Below, piece by piece: positions 12,304 to 22,386 of a stretch of DNA of 64,000 nucleotides. Source of the stretch: Rhizophagus clarus. Lineage: Eukaryota > Glomeromycota > Glomeromycetes > Glomerales > Glomeraceae. The notes beneath the pieces are model-generated. The model made no database searches and was not told the origin of the DNA. It saw only the letters and a list, made by a program, of their open reading frames with translations. Positions within the stretch are counted from its first letter, which is position 1; every line of letters begins with the position of its first letter. The stretch is from contig BLAL01000158.1 of NCBI GenBank assembly GCA_015698045.1, forward strand, positions 1 to 64,000, written 5' to 3'. The translations under genes were made by a program, and so were the position numbers.

Positions 12304-14318
12304 TTTTATTTTTTATTTTATTTTTATTTTTTATTTTTTAAAACCAATTACTTTATTAAGTAAATGCCTTTAGGGCGACATCAAGAGTACAAAAAAGACT
12401 AACTATATCAAAACTAACTCTGAGAAAATAGCTAGAATTAAGCAGACTCCAATCCCATCGAAACAGGATGACCGGTTGGACCAAAGTCCCAATTTCCAAT
12501 TAAGGGAGAAAATTGTAGCAACCTATCCAACACAGAACCCAACCCAAAAAAATAAAATAAAATACTATATACGACTAAAATTTAGATATTAGAGTTAGCA
12601 ACAGTTTGACAATATCCATATTATCATCAGTCTTCTTGCTCGAGGACTTCTTCTTTTTCTTGTCTTTTGACTTTTTCGAAGTCTTCGTCTTGTCCTTATT
12701 AGGTTTAGAATTAGCCAAGTGAGTTTTTGAGGAACGAGAATTCTTGGACTTCTTAGAGGAGTCATTTTTTTTGGACACCTTAGAGGAACCAGAGGAATTC
12801 TTGGACTTTGTGGTTTGTGAGGCGGTAAGGGAAGCCGAACACCAAGGAAGAGAGTAGTCAACATCGTTGTGATTGAAATTAAATCTGGTTTTCCTACAGA
12901 TTTCTACATCATCATATTTTTCGAAAAAGACTACAATCGAGGCCTTTCCACCTATTTCAAATTGTTTAATAGCTTTGATTGGTAAATTACCAAACATTTC
13001 CTGAGAAGGAGCAGTGCGTTCCCATGTTGACCAATAATGAAATTCTTGAGGTAAATCATTAAGGTATAAGCGAAACTGTTTTCTTTTTTTCCTTTGGTGT
13101 AGCGACCAGTTTCCAGGGAACTAACGTACAGATATATCACCAAGGGAGTACTGCCATATCCCCTATTCGAAGGAAGCGAGTGCGAAAGTTGAGAGACATA
13201 TTTTGATTCGAAGCGTTTGGTATTTCCTTTGCTTCTTCACAGTCATCGAGATAGGATCTCCCCACGCTTTAAGTTCGGCAAGTATTTTTTCATGGGACCA
13301 ACTTGAGGGTACGTCATAAACGAAGATATCCCTAATGTTATTAACTTTTTCATCAGGAATGTTAGTATCTACGAATATTTTTTCCACCGATTTATCAGTA
13401 ACCTTCTTTTTCTTCTTATCTTTTGACGTAGTATTACCACTACCAGAAGGTTGTAAAAGCATAGGTGTATCATCGTTGGCGTTCTCCATGTTTACATTAA
13501 TCAATTCCTTATCAGCTGTAGGCGGTCACTGCTCGGGCATAATCGGTGATTTTAAGGAGGTACCAGGCTGAGATATTCCTATTTCAGGTATTATCGGCGG
13601 TGTGACTTGATGTGAGTCACCAGAATTAACCGGATTCTGCATACCACATGACATTTCCTTTACGACTGTATCGCCCACTTTTTTCTCAAGGTTGGATGAA
13701 ACTTTTTCAAAAAATTCAGGCTGGTGGAGATAACACTCAAAAACCCTTAGGCCTGAGTGTACCACCAAAGAAACTAGTGTATTAGGAATGTTCGTTCATT
13801 GTGATATAGCTTTGTATCGTACAGGTTCAGCAGCAGCGCCAAAGGTCTTTATTAACCTTTTGCCTTGTTTCTGGGCAGTGCCACTTGTAATCTGTTGAAA
13901 ATTTTCTTCTAACAATTGTAGAACATGTTGTTCAAATTGCATACACCACGACGCTATTTGGGCATTTGTTGTCTCTATCGGTGGGATAGTAGGTTGTGGT
14001 GGAGATACTGGTTGCTTGTTTTTGTTTTTCTTCTGTTTCTTTTTCCCTTTTTTCTTGGATTGAACTTTGGTCCAAGTACGCTGGGAAGGAGGGGGCTCAT
14101 CACCCTCTCTATAAACTGAATAAGAAACGATAGAAGAGGACTCTTCAGCTTCAGAAGAAGAGTCGTTATCAGTAGGGAGATCTTCTTCTTCCATAAAATA
14201 TTTATTTTGGCTCAACTCCATAACGTCGTTATTAAATAAAATAAAAAAAAAAAAATTTTGTTTTAAATTTTATTATGGTTGTAAACGGAACGGTGAAGAG
14301 TTTGCCAATATGCATTAT
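12304..14318 (-). mobile_element. LINE-type insertion carrying a degraded ORF1, 16-bp TSD
   Basis: GTATATCATATGATAT is found at 12288-12303 and at 14319-14334, directly flanking the insert. The element reads on the minus strand: ORF1-like coding at 14221-12598, then a 3' region with TTAATAAAGTAATTGG and a tail of A-rich TAAAAAATAAAA units at its low-coordinate end. No reverse transcriptase is present, so it is ORF1 plus 3' end only. Confidence 0.8.
12575..14221 (-). pseudogene. LINE ORF1-like nucleic-acid-binding protein, degraded
   Basis: The ATG at 14221 starts an acidic then Lys-rich N-terminus (KKGKKKQKKNKNK) and a helical block (MQFEQHVLQLLEENFQQI). A stop near 13796 separates it from a second open stretch to 13526 and a third from 13504. 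The core FVYDVPSSWSHEKILAELKA, WGDPISMTVKKQRKYQTLRI and KICLSTFALASF is the hallmark I associate with ORF1-type proteins of glomeromycete LINEs. In-frame stops then interrupt ASFE-GIWQYSLGDISVR-FPGNW. A frame change leads to MFGNLPIKAIKQFEIGGKAS and a Lys/Ser-rich tail. At least four disruptions are visible. Confidence 0.72.
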
Positions 14319-14508
14319 GTATATCATATGATATACTTATAGTTTTGGCATTCACTAATCTGCAGTTTGCAGATTTCTAATTAGTTTTGATATCAGTCAT
14401 ATAAGTTAATTTACTGATTGTAGATAATCTTTTTTTTTTGAAAAAAAAATGGTTATGATTTTTTTAAACTGGATAAAAAAAAATTTTATTTTTATTTTTT
14501 TTTTTTAG

Positions 14509-14552
14509 ATTGCTAGACTTCTTAGACGAATCTGAACTTAGAATATACGCAA
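14509..14552 (+). other. 44-nt exon-like unit (a) of the interrupted array
   Basis: A long T tract plus TTTTTTAG ends at 14508; the unit ends before a GTAAAT donor at 14553. In its open frame it encodes LLDFLDESELRIYA. It matches the 44-nt units at 18639 and 18770. The Tc1 element is inserted 36 bases downstream, in the intron. Confidence 0.55.
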
Positions 14553-14897
14553 GTAAATTAGTGGAGGAATGGGAGGAGATTTTTTTTATCGCCGTTTTCA
14601 AATTACTGTGGTCAGCGATTAATTTTGCAATAAATAAAAATATCCAATTTTAAGACTACAAAAATAAAATTACGGGTTAATATCAGATCATCAAAATTGA
14701 TTTGATCTGCATAATTCTAAGTCACTATTGTACAACTTTTGAAGTTTGTTTTTACACTTCGCTTGGTATTTTTGCTAAAAGCATATAAACCGATTCCTAA
14801 ACCGATTCCTAGCGATTCCACCGATTCCACTGATTCCACTTATTCTAACAGATTTCTCATAAACTATTTATAAGAAAAACCACTCTATTTCCTTTAG

Positions 14898-16008
14898 ATA
14901 AACACAACTATACCCAAAGAATTTAGTGTAGATTTGCGTTGGTGGGTTGTTTATCTTTATTACGATGATTTATCAACCGTGGATATCGCTAATACTTTAC
15001 ACATGAGTAAAAGTATAGTAAATAAAATTATAAAAAGATATAATCGATGGGCATGTGTTGAGAACCCTTTCAAAGGTATTCCTGGCCAAAGAAAACAGTT
15101 TAGTAACGAAGATTTAGAAATACTTAAAAATCTTATAACGGAAAAGGTGGATTGGTACTTAGATGAATTAGTTTATGAGATGAAATGTATAACTGGAAAA
15201 AGAGTATCTGTTGCAGCTTTTTGGCGTTCACTTCAATATTTAGGAATTACTAGGAAAAAGGTAAAACATGCTATATATTTTATTTTATTTTTATTTGATA
15301 TTGATTGTCTAAAAAAATTTTTTTGAAAGTTACATAAAGCAGTATTGGAAAGAAACGAAATTATACGTGCACATTATTTAGCTACTATTGGAGAGCATTA
15401 TACTCAGAATCAGCTTATTTTTCTTGACAAAAGCGCCAAAGATGAAAGAAGTTTAACAAGGTTATATGGATATTCACCTAGAAATATACGCGCCCAAAAA
15501 AAAGTAGCTTTTATACGAGGAAAGCGTTATACCATCTTGCCTGCCCTTACTTTAGAAGGATTTGTTGCTGTTGATATATTTGAAGGATCTTGTGATAGAA
15601 AAAAATTTGTTGATTTTGTTCTTGATCAAGTAGTAAGTGACATTTATGCAATTTTGTTTATTTATTTTTCATGTTAGATAAAAATTTATTATTTATTTTT
15701 AGGTACCAATAATGAATTCATATCCAGGTGATAATAGCGTTATTGTGATAGATAATGCTAAAATTCATCATGATAATGAGTTAGTAGTATTGTTAGAAGA
15801 ATTAGGATGTAGAGTTGTTTTTCTCCCCCCTTACTCCCTCGATTATAACCCTATTGAAACCGCATTCTCAACCATCAAATCATGGATTAGACATAATCGT
15901 GATTTTATGGAAGCATGTAATGATCCTGTATATGCATTATTAGTTGCATGTAGTCAAATAACTCCCCAAATGGCGCAATCATACTTTGATGCATCAATTT
16001 ATATTTAG
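14898..16008 (+). CDS. Tc1/mariner (IS630-like) DD34E transposase, three exons
   Basis: Cut-and-paste transposase acting on its own TIRs. The exons are about 14898-15260, 15330-15632 and 15703-16008; both introns keep the frame. An N-terminal helix-turn-helix block (STVDIANTLHMSKSIVNKII) is followed by the DDE core: the first Asp in QLIFLDKSAKDERS, the second in VIVIDNAKIHHD and the Glu in DYNPIE, with 34 residues between the last two. The catalytic triad is complete and no stop interrupts it. The start is unresolved: coding similarity begins right after a TTTCCTTTAG acceptor at 14897, and I see no ATG between the left TIR and this point, so an upstream exon, a non-AUG start or loss of the start is possible. 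Confidence 0.85.
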
Positions 16009-16123
16009 AAAAATTGTTTTATTAGAAAATTTTATTTACACTTAGAAAGCCAATTTTATTAGAAAATAAAACAAATATTTTGAATCAAAATATCATATGA
16101 ATGCTAATTTTTATATTATGTAA

Positions 16124-17904
16124 TCAAAATCGTTGTGCTGCTTGTTTTATATTCTTTTGCCATCCAATTTTCACCACTCCTAATTTTTGCAGTTGTTCAT
16201 CAGATAAATCTTTTATGGCATTGACAGTGATTGCTTCTTCAAGAAAAGCCTCTTCAAAATTGGCATATACGTTATTACAATTATACTTTAAATCCAAACT
16301 ACTCAAAAATTCACCAATTGTAGGTAATTTGGTATTTGGTGATAATGGTGTATTTGAATTATTATAAGATGTATATAATGCTGATGTGGATTGATCCTGA
16401 TGTCCCTGAACATTGGAATTCTGATAGAACTGTGGTGGTAATTGAAAAATAATAGGTGTAACAGCAGGAGTAGTAGGAGGCGCTTGACTAACCTGTGCTT
16501 GCGTTATCAAATTATTTTTATTGACAGACACATCTGATTTTACAATATCAAATGTTAGAAAAGACGGAAGGATTTCATAAGTAGTTCCTTTATTGATCTA
16601 AATAAAATTAATGGTAAGTTTTTATTGAATCCACATTATAAACCAACAAAAATCATACAATTTCCCAAACCCAAAGCTGCAACCTTGCAAGATTAAGTTG
16701 CAGGTGGCGATGATCTTGAATATAACATGAAGTTGTGTGTATATTACACTTATACTTTTCACATAAAGCCGTGATAACTTTTGATCGTTTCTTTTCTTCC
16801 TTTGATAAATCTGCTTCTCTAATTGCACGTGATTTCTTCTTTTTTTTAGATCGTAATTCAATTTCTTCTTCAACAGAAGATGAATTACTCTCATCAGAAC
16901 TCTAAAAAAATCTAAATGTTAACCATTTTGCTTATTACTGTATATTTCACAAATCACAGTATATAAAAAAAATACTTTACCTTTTTATGTTTTTTGCTAG
17001 ATTTTTTATTTTCTGTGATGTTATTTTTCATATCAATTATCATTGACATTTTCTTTCCAACTGAAATTACTTTTTTATACTCATCAAGAAATTCTTGAAA
17101 ATCTAGTTCATCTTCAAGTTCATTAGAAGGCCTATGTGCATTCATTGCTTTGTATGATGTAGTATAATTTGTTGACTTGATTTTTTTCCCCAGAACCTTT
17201 TGAACTATTGAATTTATTTTCTCCATAACATTTTTGTAATTAGCTGGTTGGATAGTCAAAGTTTTTACTGTAGGCATTTTTTTATCTTTGTTCTTAATAA
17301 TTATTTGTACTTTGACTTCGTCTACATTATCTTCTTCACTATCTTTTTCGCTATCTTCTTCTTCACTGTTGTCTTCTTGACTATTATATTCTTCACTATC
17401 TTTTTCTATACCAACATCTCCTTCCATATTATTATTACCTTTCACACTATTATCACTTTCTATATTATTATTTCCTTTTACATTATTATCTTCTATTGCA
17501 CTGCTATTATCTTTATCTTCAGAAAATGTATCATTTTCTACATCTAAAACAACCATTTTTGTTTTTCTAGTGGGTTTTTTACCTTTGTCCTTATCTCCTA
17601 ACCTTTGGAATTTACTGTTACATGCTGTACAAAAAGTATATGAAAATGAATCATTAAAATTACTATTATAACTAAACTTTGTGTTAGCAGTAAATAGAAA
17701 CTCATTTGCAGTTGGTATAGGTTGATTTGGAGTAAAAACACGTTGATATATTTGCTGTTCACGCTTGGGATTATTGACTCTTGCTGGTTGTTTACTTTTT
17801 TTACACTTGCATAAATTTTTTTGTGGAGTTTTAAAACAGTATAAGCATTTTTGACACGTATAACAGGTGCCTAAAAGATATTTACAAGTAGAAATTTCTG
17901 CCAT
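16124..17904 (-). CDS. SAM-domain passenger protein of the Tc1-type element
   Basis: Three exons, complement(16124-16597, 16659-16901, 16981-17904), give an intact 546-residue protein with phase-compatible introns. The N-terminus carries a Cys cluster (C7, C14, C17, C20, C23, C32, C34) that could bind zinc, followed by another CTAC. A long Asp/Glu/Asn-rich disordered region and a Lys-rich stretch precede a conserved-looking block, ALCEKYKCNIHTTSCYIQ then HLQLNLARLQLW. Residues 481-546 form a SAM domain (PTIGEFLSSLDLKY through KIGWQKNIKQAAQRF). SAM domains mediate protein or RNA binding; the actual role here is unknown. The gene lies wholly inside the TIRs and converges with the transposase, so it moves with the element. 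Proteins with this Cys/acidic/SAM layout are, to my recollection, numerous in Rhizophagus. Confidence 0.8.
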
Positions 17905-18156
17905 TTGAAATACTTCAAACGCGAAAATAATCTAACATTTGCGCAGATTTATTATAACATCTATTCAATATTGTTGATTACTAAATTAGTTTATTTAGTC
18001 AAAAATCAGTAATACAATCAGTTATCAGTAGTACAAAATCATTTTTCAATTAATTTTTGATGTTTTCGGTGTTTTCGGTGTTTTCAATACTGTTAATTTT
18101 AATTGATCGATAAATCACCTAACCACAGTAATTCGAAAACGGCGATAATATATTAA

Positions 18157-18591
18157 TTTGTGATTCGGATAACAATTGGAGAAAATTATGGGAAAAAAAT
18201 GAAAAAGTTTTTTGCGATTACATCGTGATCTAGTGATTGAATCTCGATGAAAGCTTTATGTCATATAGCTCTCTACATCCTCTACAAATTAAAAAAAAGA
18301 TTGCCAGAATTGGACCAATAGAATGTGAGATAATCGCAAAACCAATTTTTTCTGGGGCATATCGGATTCTAATATTAGAATCCGATATGCCCCAGAAAAA
18401 ATTGGTTTTGCGATTATCTCACGTTCTATTGGTCCAATTTTAATGATCTTTATTTTGTTTTGTAGAGGGCGTAAGGCTACACATTAAAAAAAAAAGTTTA
18501 TTGACATTGGATCAAGTGATCACGACGTAATCACAAAAAACGTTTTTATTGTTTTTCCTTAATTTTCTCCGATTGTTTTACAGATCACGAA
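18157..18591. mobile_element. Zero-loop foldback element (MITE-like) in a TTAA site
   Basis: TTAA lies at 18153-18156 and 18592-18595. The 435 bases between form one inverted repeat whose centre, GATTCTAATATTAGAATC, falls at 18373/18374, exactly halfway. The inner 60-65 bases of each arm are almost perfect (one mismatch seen: AATGTGAG against the complement of CTCACGTT); the outer arm is imperfect but alignable to its ends (TTTGTGATTCGG and CAGATCACGAA). The TTAA duplication suggests piggyBac-type mobilisation. There is no coding capacity beyond a fortuitous frame across the palindrome. Confidence 0.82.
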
Positions 18592-18602
18592 TTAAAGAAA
18601 TA

Positions 18603-18935
18603 TACTAACGTTTTTTCTATATATTTCTTTTTTTTTAGGTTGCCAGACTTCTTAAACGAATTCAGTCTTGAAATGTATACAAGTAAGTTAATGGGGAGTG
18701 AAAGGGAATTTTTTTTTAATATATTAAAAAAACATACTAACGTTTCTTCTATTTCTTTTTTTTCTTTAGATTGTCAGACTTCTTGAACGAACTTAAACTT
18801 AAAATGTATGTAAGTAAATTTAGTAGAAAGTAAAAGGAATTTTTTTAATATATTAAAAGAAACATACTAACATTTTTTTTTATTTTTTTAGGTTGTCAAA
18901 CTTTTAGATAAATCTGGTCAATAAAATTTTTTTAT
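18603..18935 (+). other. Array of 44-nt exon-like units (b, c, d) with branch points
   Basis: Unit b is 18639-18682, unit c 18770-18813, unit d starts at 18892. Each is preceded by TACTAAC (18603, 18735, 18865) and a T-rich TTTAG acceptor; b and c end at GTAAGT/GTAAAT donors. Introns are 87 and 78 nt. Units b and c encode LPDFLNEFSLEMYT and LSDFLNELKLKMYV; unit d begins LSNF and reaches TAG, then AATAAA near 18919. Unit a at 14509 belongs to the same array before transposon insertion. Confidence 0.55.
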
Positions 18936-19235
18936 TACAAGCAATAATATAAAAATTTTTTTTAAATGTAATAATTTATTATTTAATCTAAAAGTCAATT
19001 TCAATTATAACAATAAAATAAGGTATTACAATAAATTTTAGTTTTTTACATGTTTAATTTTAAATTTTTTTTTACTAAATTTTTAATATGCATGCTATAT
19101 AATTGGGATGTTACAAATTACAATTAATCTATCAAACTTGTATCAAACTTTATTAATATCTATATAAATTTTATTAATTAAGATTGTTCAATTTTGAATC
19201 AATTGTGACTAAAATCTTAATATTTTATATATCAT
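18936..19235. other. AT-rich DNA, nothing recognised
   Basis: A/T runs without frames, repeats of defined period or splice-like units. Confidence 0.5.
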
Positions 19236-19239
19236 GAGA

Positions 19240-19445
19240 GTGATGTTTTAATTTTAGCAATTTTGACATACCAAAACTATTTTAGTAATTTTGTATAGTT
19301 TCAGTAATTTTGATATATCGAAACTAGTTTTAACATTTTAACAATTTTAACATGTCAAAACTATTCTGACATTTTAGCATTTTGATATATTTTTAATTTT
19401 GACATTTCAACATTGACTTATTAAGTTTCGGCAAACAACTTTACC
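19240..19445. repeat. Right arm of the outer inverted repeat
   Basis: Reverse-complement partner of 12150-12303, built of repeated GACAT(T/G)T(T/C)AA(A/C) and TTTTGATAT motifs. It ends near TTTCGGCAAACAACTTTA. Confidence 0.6.
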
Positions 19446-20394
19446 TTTTTCTCTTTCACCTGCCAAAAAGTTCTATTTTCTATTAATTTTATTATTTAAT
19501 GAATTTAATTTTGCCAGATATTATGTAAAAATAATTTTTTGATTATTGTATAACCTTTTAAACACATTCTATTTATAATAAAAATTTGAGTTATTGATAT
19601 GATAGTATAAGGTTAACCTTCAGAAATTTGCAAGATATCTGAAATACTATAACTTGTAATATAAGTATATAAAAAATTTTTAAAGATATATGTAAAATTA
19701 AAATTTTATTTATATATATATGAAAATTTTTGTTATATGAATAAAAGATTTTGCTAGGATCTTAAACAATATATATATAGGTAACAAAAAAATTTTGCTT
19801 ATTCATCATATAAAATTTTTTTTAAATCATATAGAATTTTACTTATTAAAAAATAAAAATTTAAAAAAAGTCATAATTATAGATGCGTAATAAAGAGTTA
19901 AAATTGTTAAAGTTATATATAGATTTTGCATAACAAATGATGATTTTCATACTATATATATATATATATATATATGAAAAAATTTTAATTTTAGTTTTTA
20001 TAAAATTAAATATTATATTTATAAAAAAAATATATTTTTTATAATAATATTCTCTTATTCTTGTTTTTTGTTTACTAAATTTAACTATATGTAAAATAAA
20101 TTTTAGTTTAATGAAATCACTTTTTATATTTAAATAAAGTTATTTACTAGTAATGTCAAAAGTACTCAGATCTTAATTTTCTTAAGGTTAGGTATAATAT
20201 TCATGAAGAAATTTGTATTTTTCAAACAGTACCAATTTCAAAATTTTTTTCTCTCTTTTAACTTCAGAGCATAATTACATCATTTGGGTATAATAAAATC
20301 ACTTTTTTCTACTAAATAAAGATGGTTAACAGTATTAAAACTACTTACATATTAATTTTTATAATGATTGGTATAATATAATAATATTTATAAA
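19446..20394 (+). repeat. Diverged long repeat, second copy
   Basis: From about 19870 this matches 9470-10700 in order and orientation: GATTTTCATA(CTATA)n, ATAATATTCTCTTAT, TTTTAACTTCAGAGCATAATTAC, and AAAGTATTGGC at the end, where the hAT-like element is inserted. The first 400 bases are AT-rich with no gene. Confidence 0.65.
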
Positions 20395-20402
20395 GTATTG
20401 GC

Positions 20403-21935
20403 AGGACCCAGAAATATACATATAGGGGTAGGGTCTATCAATGCGTCGTCATCATAGTGGAGTTGGACGGGGTAAGGTTTTGATTTGCGTATAATTTAGG
20501 AGATTTTTGTCCATAGTAAGGTCATTAGATTGCGTATTTTTATCAAAAATTTTTATATGTAAAAGATTTAATTTGCGTATTTTGACCTATATTTTTATTT
20601 GGCTGATCATATATACTGTTGTAAAAAATTATTCGATATGCTAAAATACGATTTATCAATCATAAAATTTACAATTTTATAGTTTTAAATTTTTTTTTTT
20701 TTAAAAGATTTTTTTATCGGTTTTTATAACCGAAATTTTTTTTTTAATATTTAATATTTTTTATCAGTTTTATAAACTGAATTTTTTTTTAATATTTATA
20801 TTATTAGTAACCGAATTTTTTTTTAAAAAAAGATTTTTTATAAACCGAACCTTTTTCTTTTCCACTGATTTAAAAAAATAAAAAAAAAACTATTTATAAA
20901 AAAAAAAGTACTAGGTACTACTGAAGTATAAATTGGAACTAACGGACTCTTGCAAATATGGTGAGTTAAGTGTAAGAAGCAGAATTCAATGTTAATAAAA
21001 TTTTACTAACATTCCTTTTAGTTTTTTAGTACCTACATAATCAAGATTATTCTATTTTTTATAGCTTATTACATTGGTAAGTTTCAAATTTTTAGGAATT
21101 TTATCAAAAAATGCTTACTAATGTTTTATAATTTCTTTTTTATAGATTTCAGAATTCGATCAGAACTTGGAATTCGAGACGGGTAAGTATTTCTATAAGG
21201 AGATAAGCGGGTTTGATTTTTTATGTATTAAAGAGTATTTACTAACATTCTTTAACTTCTCTTTTGTAGATTTTGAAGTAAAATTTGGAATTCGAGACGG
21301 TTAAGTATTCTAAAAGCGGGGGGGTGCGAGTTTGAATAAAGCGTTTGCTAACTTCTCTTTTTTGCGGAATTTAGACTAGAACTTGGAATAATTCAAGATA
21401 GGTGAGTATTTCTAAAGGAAGAAGGAGTGGGTTTATATAAGAACACTCACTAATATCCTTTAACATCTCTTTTTGTAGATTTTGAACTGGAATTTCAAAT
21501 TGGAATTTAAACATATTGTAGGAATGAACTTTCAAATATAAATATCAAAAAAAAAAAAAAAAAAATAATAAATTTTTTTCTAATTATAAAGCTATCTAAA
21601 TTTGTATACAAATATTGTTAAAATATAATACATTTCATTATATTTCGTTAACATAACATAAAGAGAAACAAATATAATTTTTTTTTTTTTTTAATAAAAA
21701 AAAGACCGATATCAAACTGCAGATTATAGAAACTATATCATATGATATACTGCATTTTGCTGAATTAATTAATAATTGAAAATTTTAAGGTCTGAAATTT
21801 TATTTGCGTATTTTTGCGGTATTTTCAATATCAGGTGTCAAATTTGCGTACCGTTCATATAAAAAACCCTTGCGTACAGCTCATAGTAAAATTTTCTTTC
21901 ATCACCTGACCCCTATATATATATTTCTGGGTCCT
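20403..21935 (+). mobile_element. Non-autonomous hAT-like element, TIR AGGACCCAGAAATATA
   Basis: The ends are AGGACCCAGAAATATACATA and its inverted partner ATATTTCTGGGTCCT. GTATTGGC flanks both sides (20395-20402 and 21936-21943). The same host repeat at about 10702 has a single uninterrupted GTATTGGCTATTTTTG, which gives the empty site. The 8-bp duplication is typical of hAT elements. There is no transposase; instead it holds a chain of exon-like segments (20950-21510). Confidence 0.82.
20940..21512 (+). other. Chain of short exon-like segments inside the hAT-like element
   Basis: The order is donor ATG|GTGAGT at 20962; TACTAAC and CCTTTTAG ending at 21022; donor GTAAGT after ATTACATTG; then a repeated unit of 30-37 nt. 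Repeated units start at 21146, about 21271, about 21364 and about 21480, each after a T-rich TGTAG/ATAG-type acceptor (one is TTTTGCG-like and weak) and mostly followed by GTAAGT, GTTAAG or GTGAGT. In one frame they encode related peptides (FRIRSELGIRDG, FEVKFGIRDG, FRLELGIIQDR, FELEFQIGI-stop). CACTAAT and ACTAACA branch-like motifs lie upstream. Confidence 0.5.
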
Positions 21936-21943
21936 GTATTGGC

Positions 21944-22386
21944 TATTTTTGTATTATTAATTTTTTTGTAAAAAACTGGTTTGTAATTTTGGAATTATGC
22001 TTTCTGATAATTAATAAATATATGGTGCTGGAAGTCTATATTTGACAATTTTCAGAATTTATTTTAAATTTTTTATTTGTTATATGAATAACAAGTAGCC
22101 AATAGAAATTAGTGAATTTGTAAAAAAAATAAAACAATCAAATATGAACATAAATATAAAAGGAATTTTTTTTAAAAAAAAGAAAATCAGCTTTGATGAT
22201 AGAAAAATAATAGATTGAATTTAGATTTTTAGGTTGATTTTAATAAGTATTGAATTTAAAAATAAAAATCTCAGTCCAAATAATAAAAATTGACCAATAA
22301 AATTGCATTTACATAATTTTTTTGTTTCAAAAATAGACTGATTATATAAAAATCACCTAATTTTAAATGTTTATAATTTTTATATA
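21944..22386. other. Remainder of the long repeat, AT-rich, no gene
   Basis: It begins with the host repeat resumed after the hAT-like insertion, then AT-rich DNA up to the MITE at 22387. Confidence 0.5.

Larger units (their letters stand above)
14589..18145 (+). mobile_element. Complete Tc1/mariner-type transposon with passenger gene
   Basis: The ends are terminal inverted repeats beginning TCGCCGTTTTC(A/G)AATTACTGTGG and are flanked by TA at 14587-14588 and 18146-18147. The empty site can be read from sister repeat units: ATTTTTTTTA-ATATATTAA occurs uninterrupted near 18717-18727. Inside are a DD34E transposase on the plus strand and a three-exon SAM-domain gene on the minus strand, converging at 16008/16124. 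At 3557 bases it is much longer than a minimal Tc1 element (usually under 2 kb). Confidence 0.88.

Noticed and set aside
18237..18443. 68-residue plus-strand frame across the foldback
   Set aside because: It spans the palindrome centre and is a by-product of the inverted repeat.
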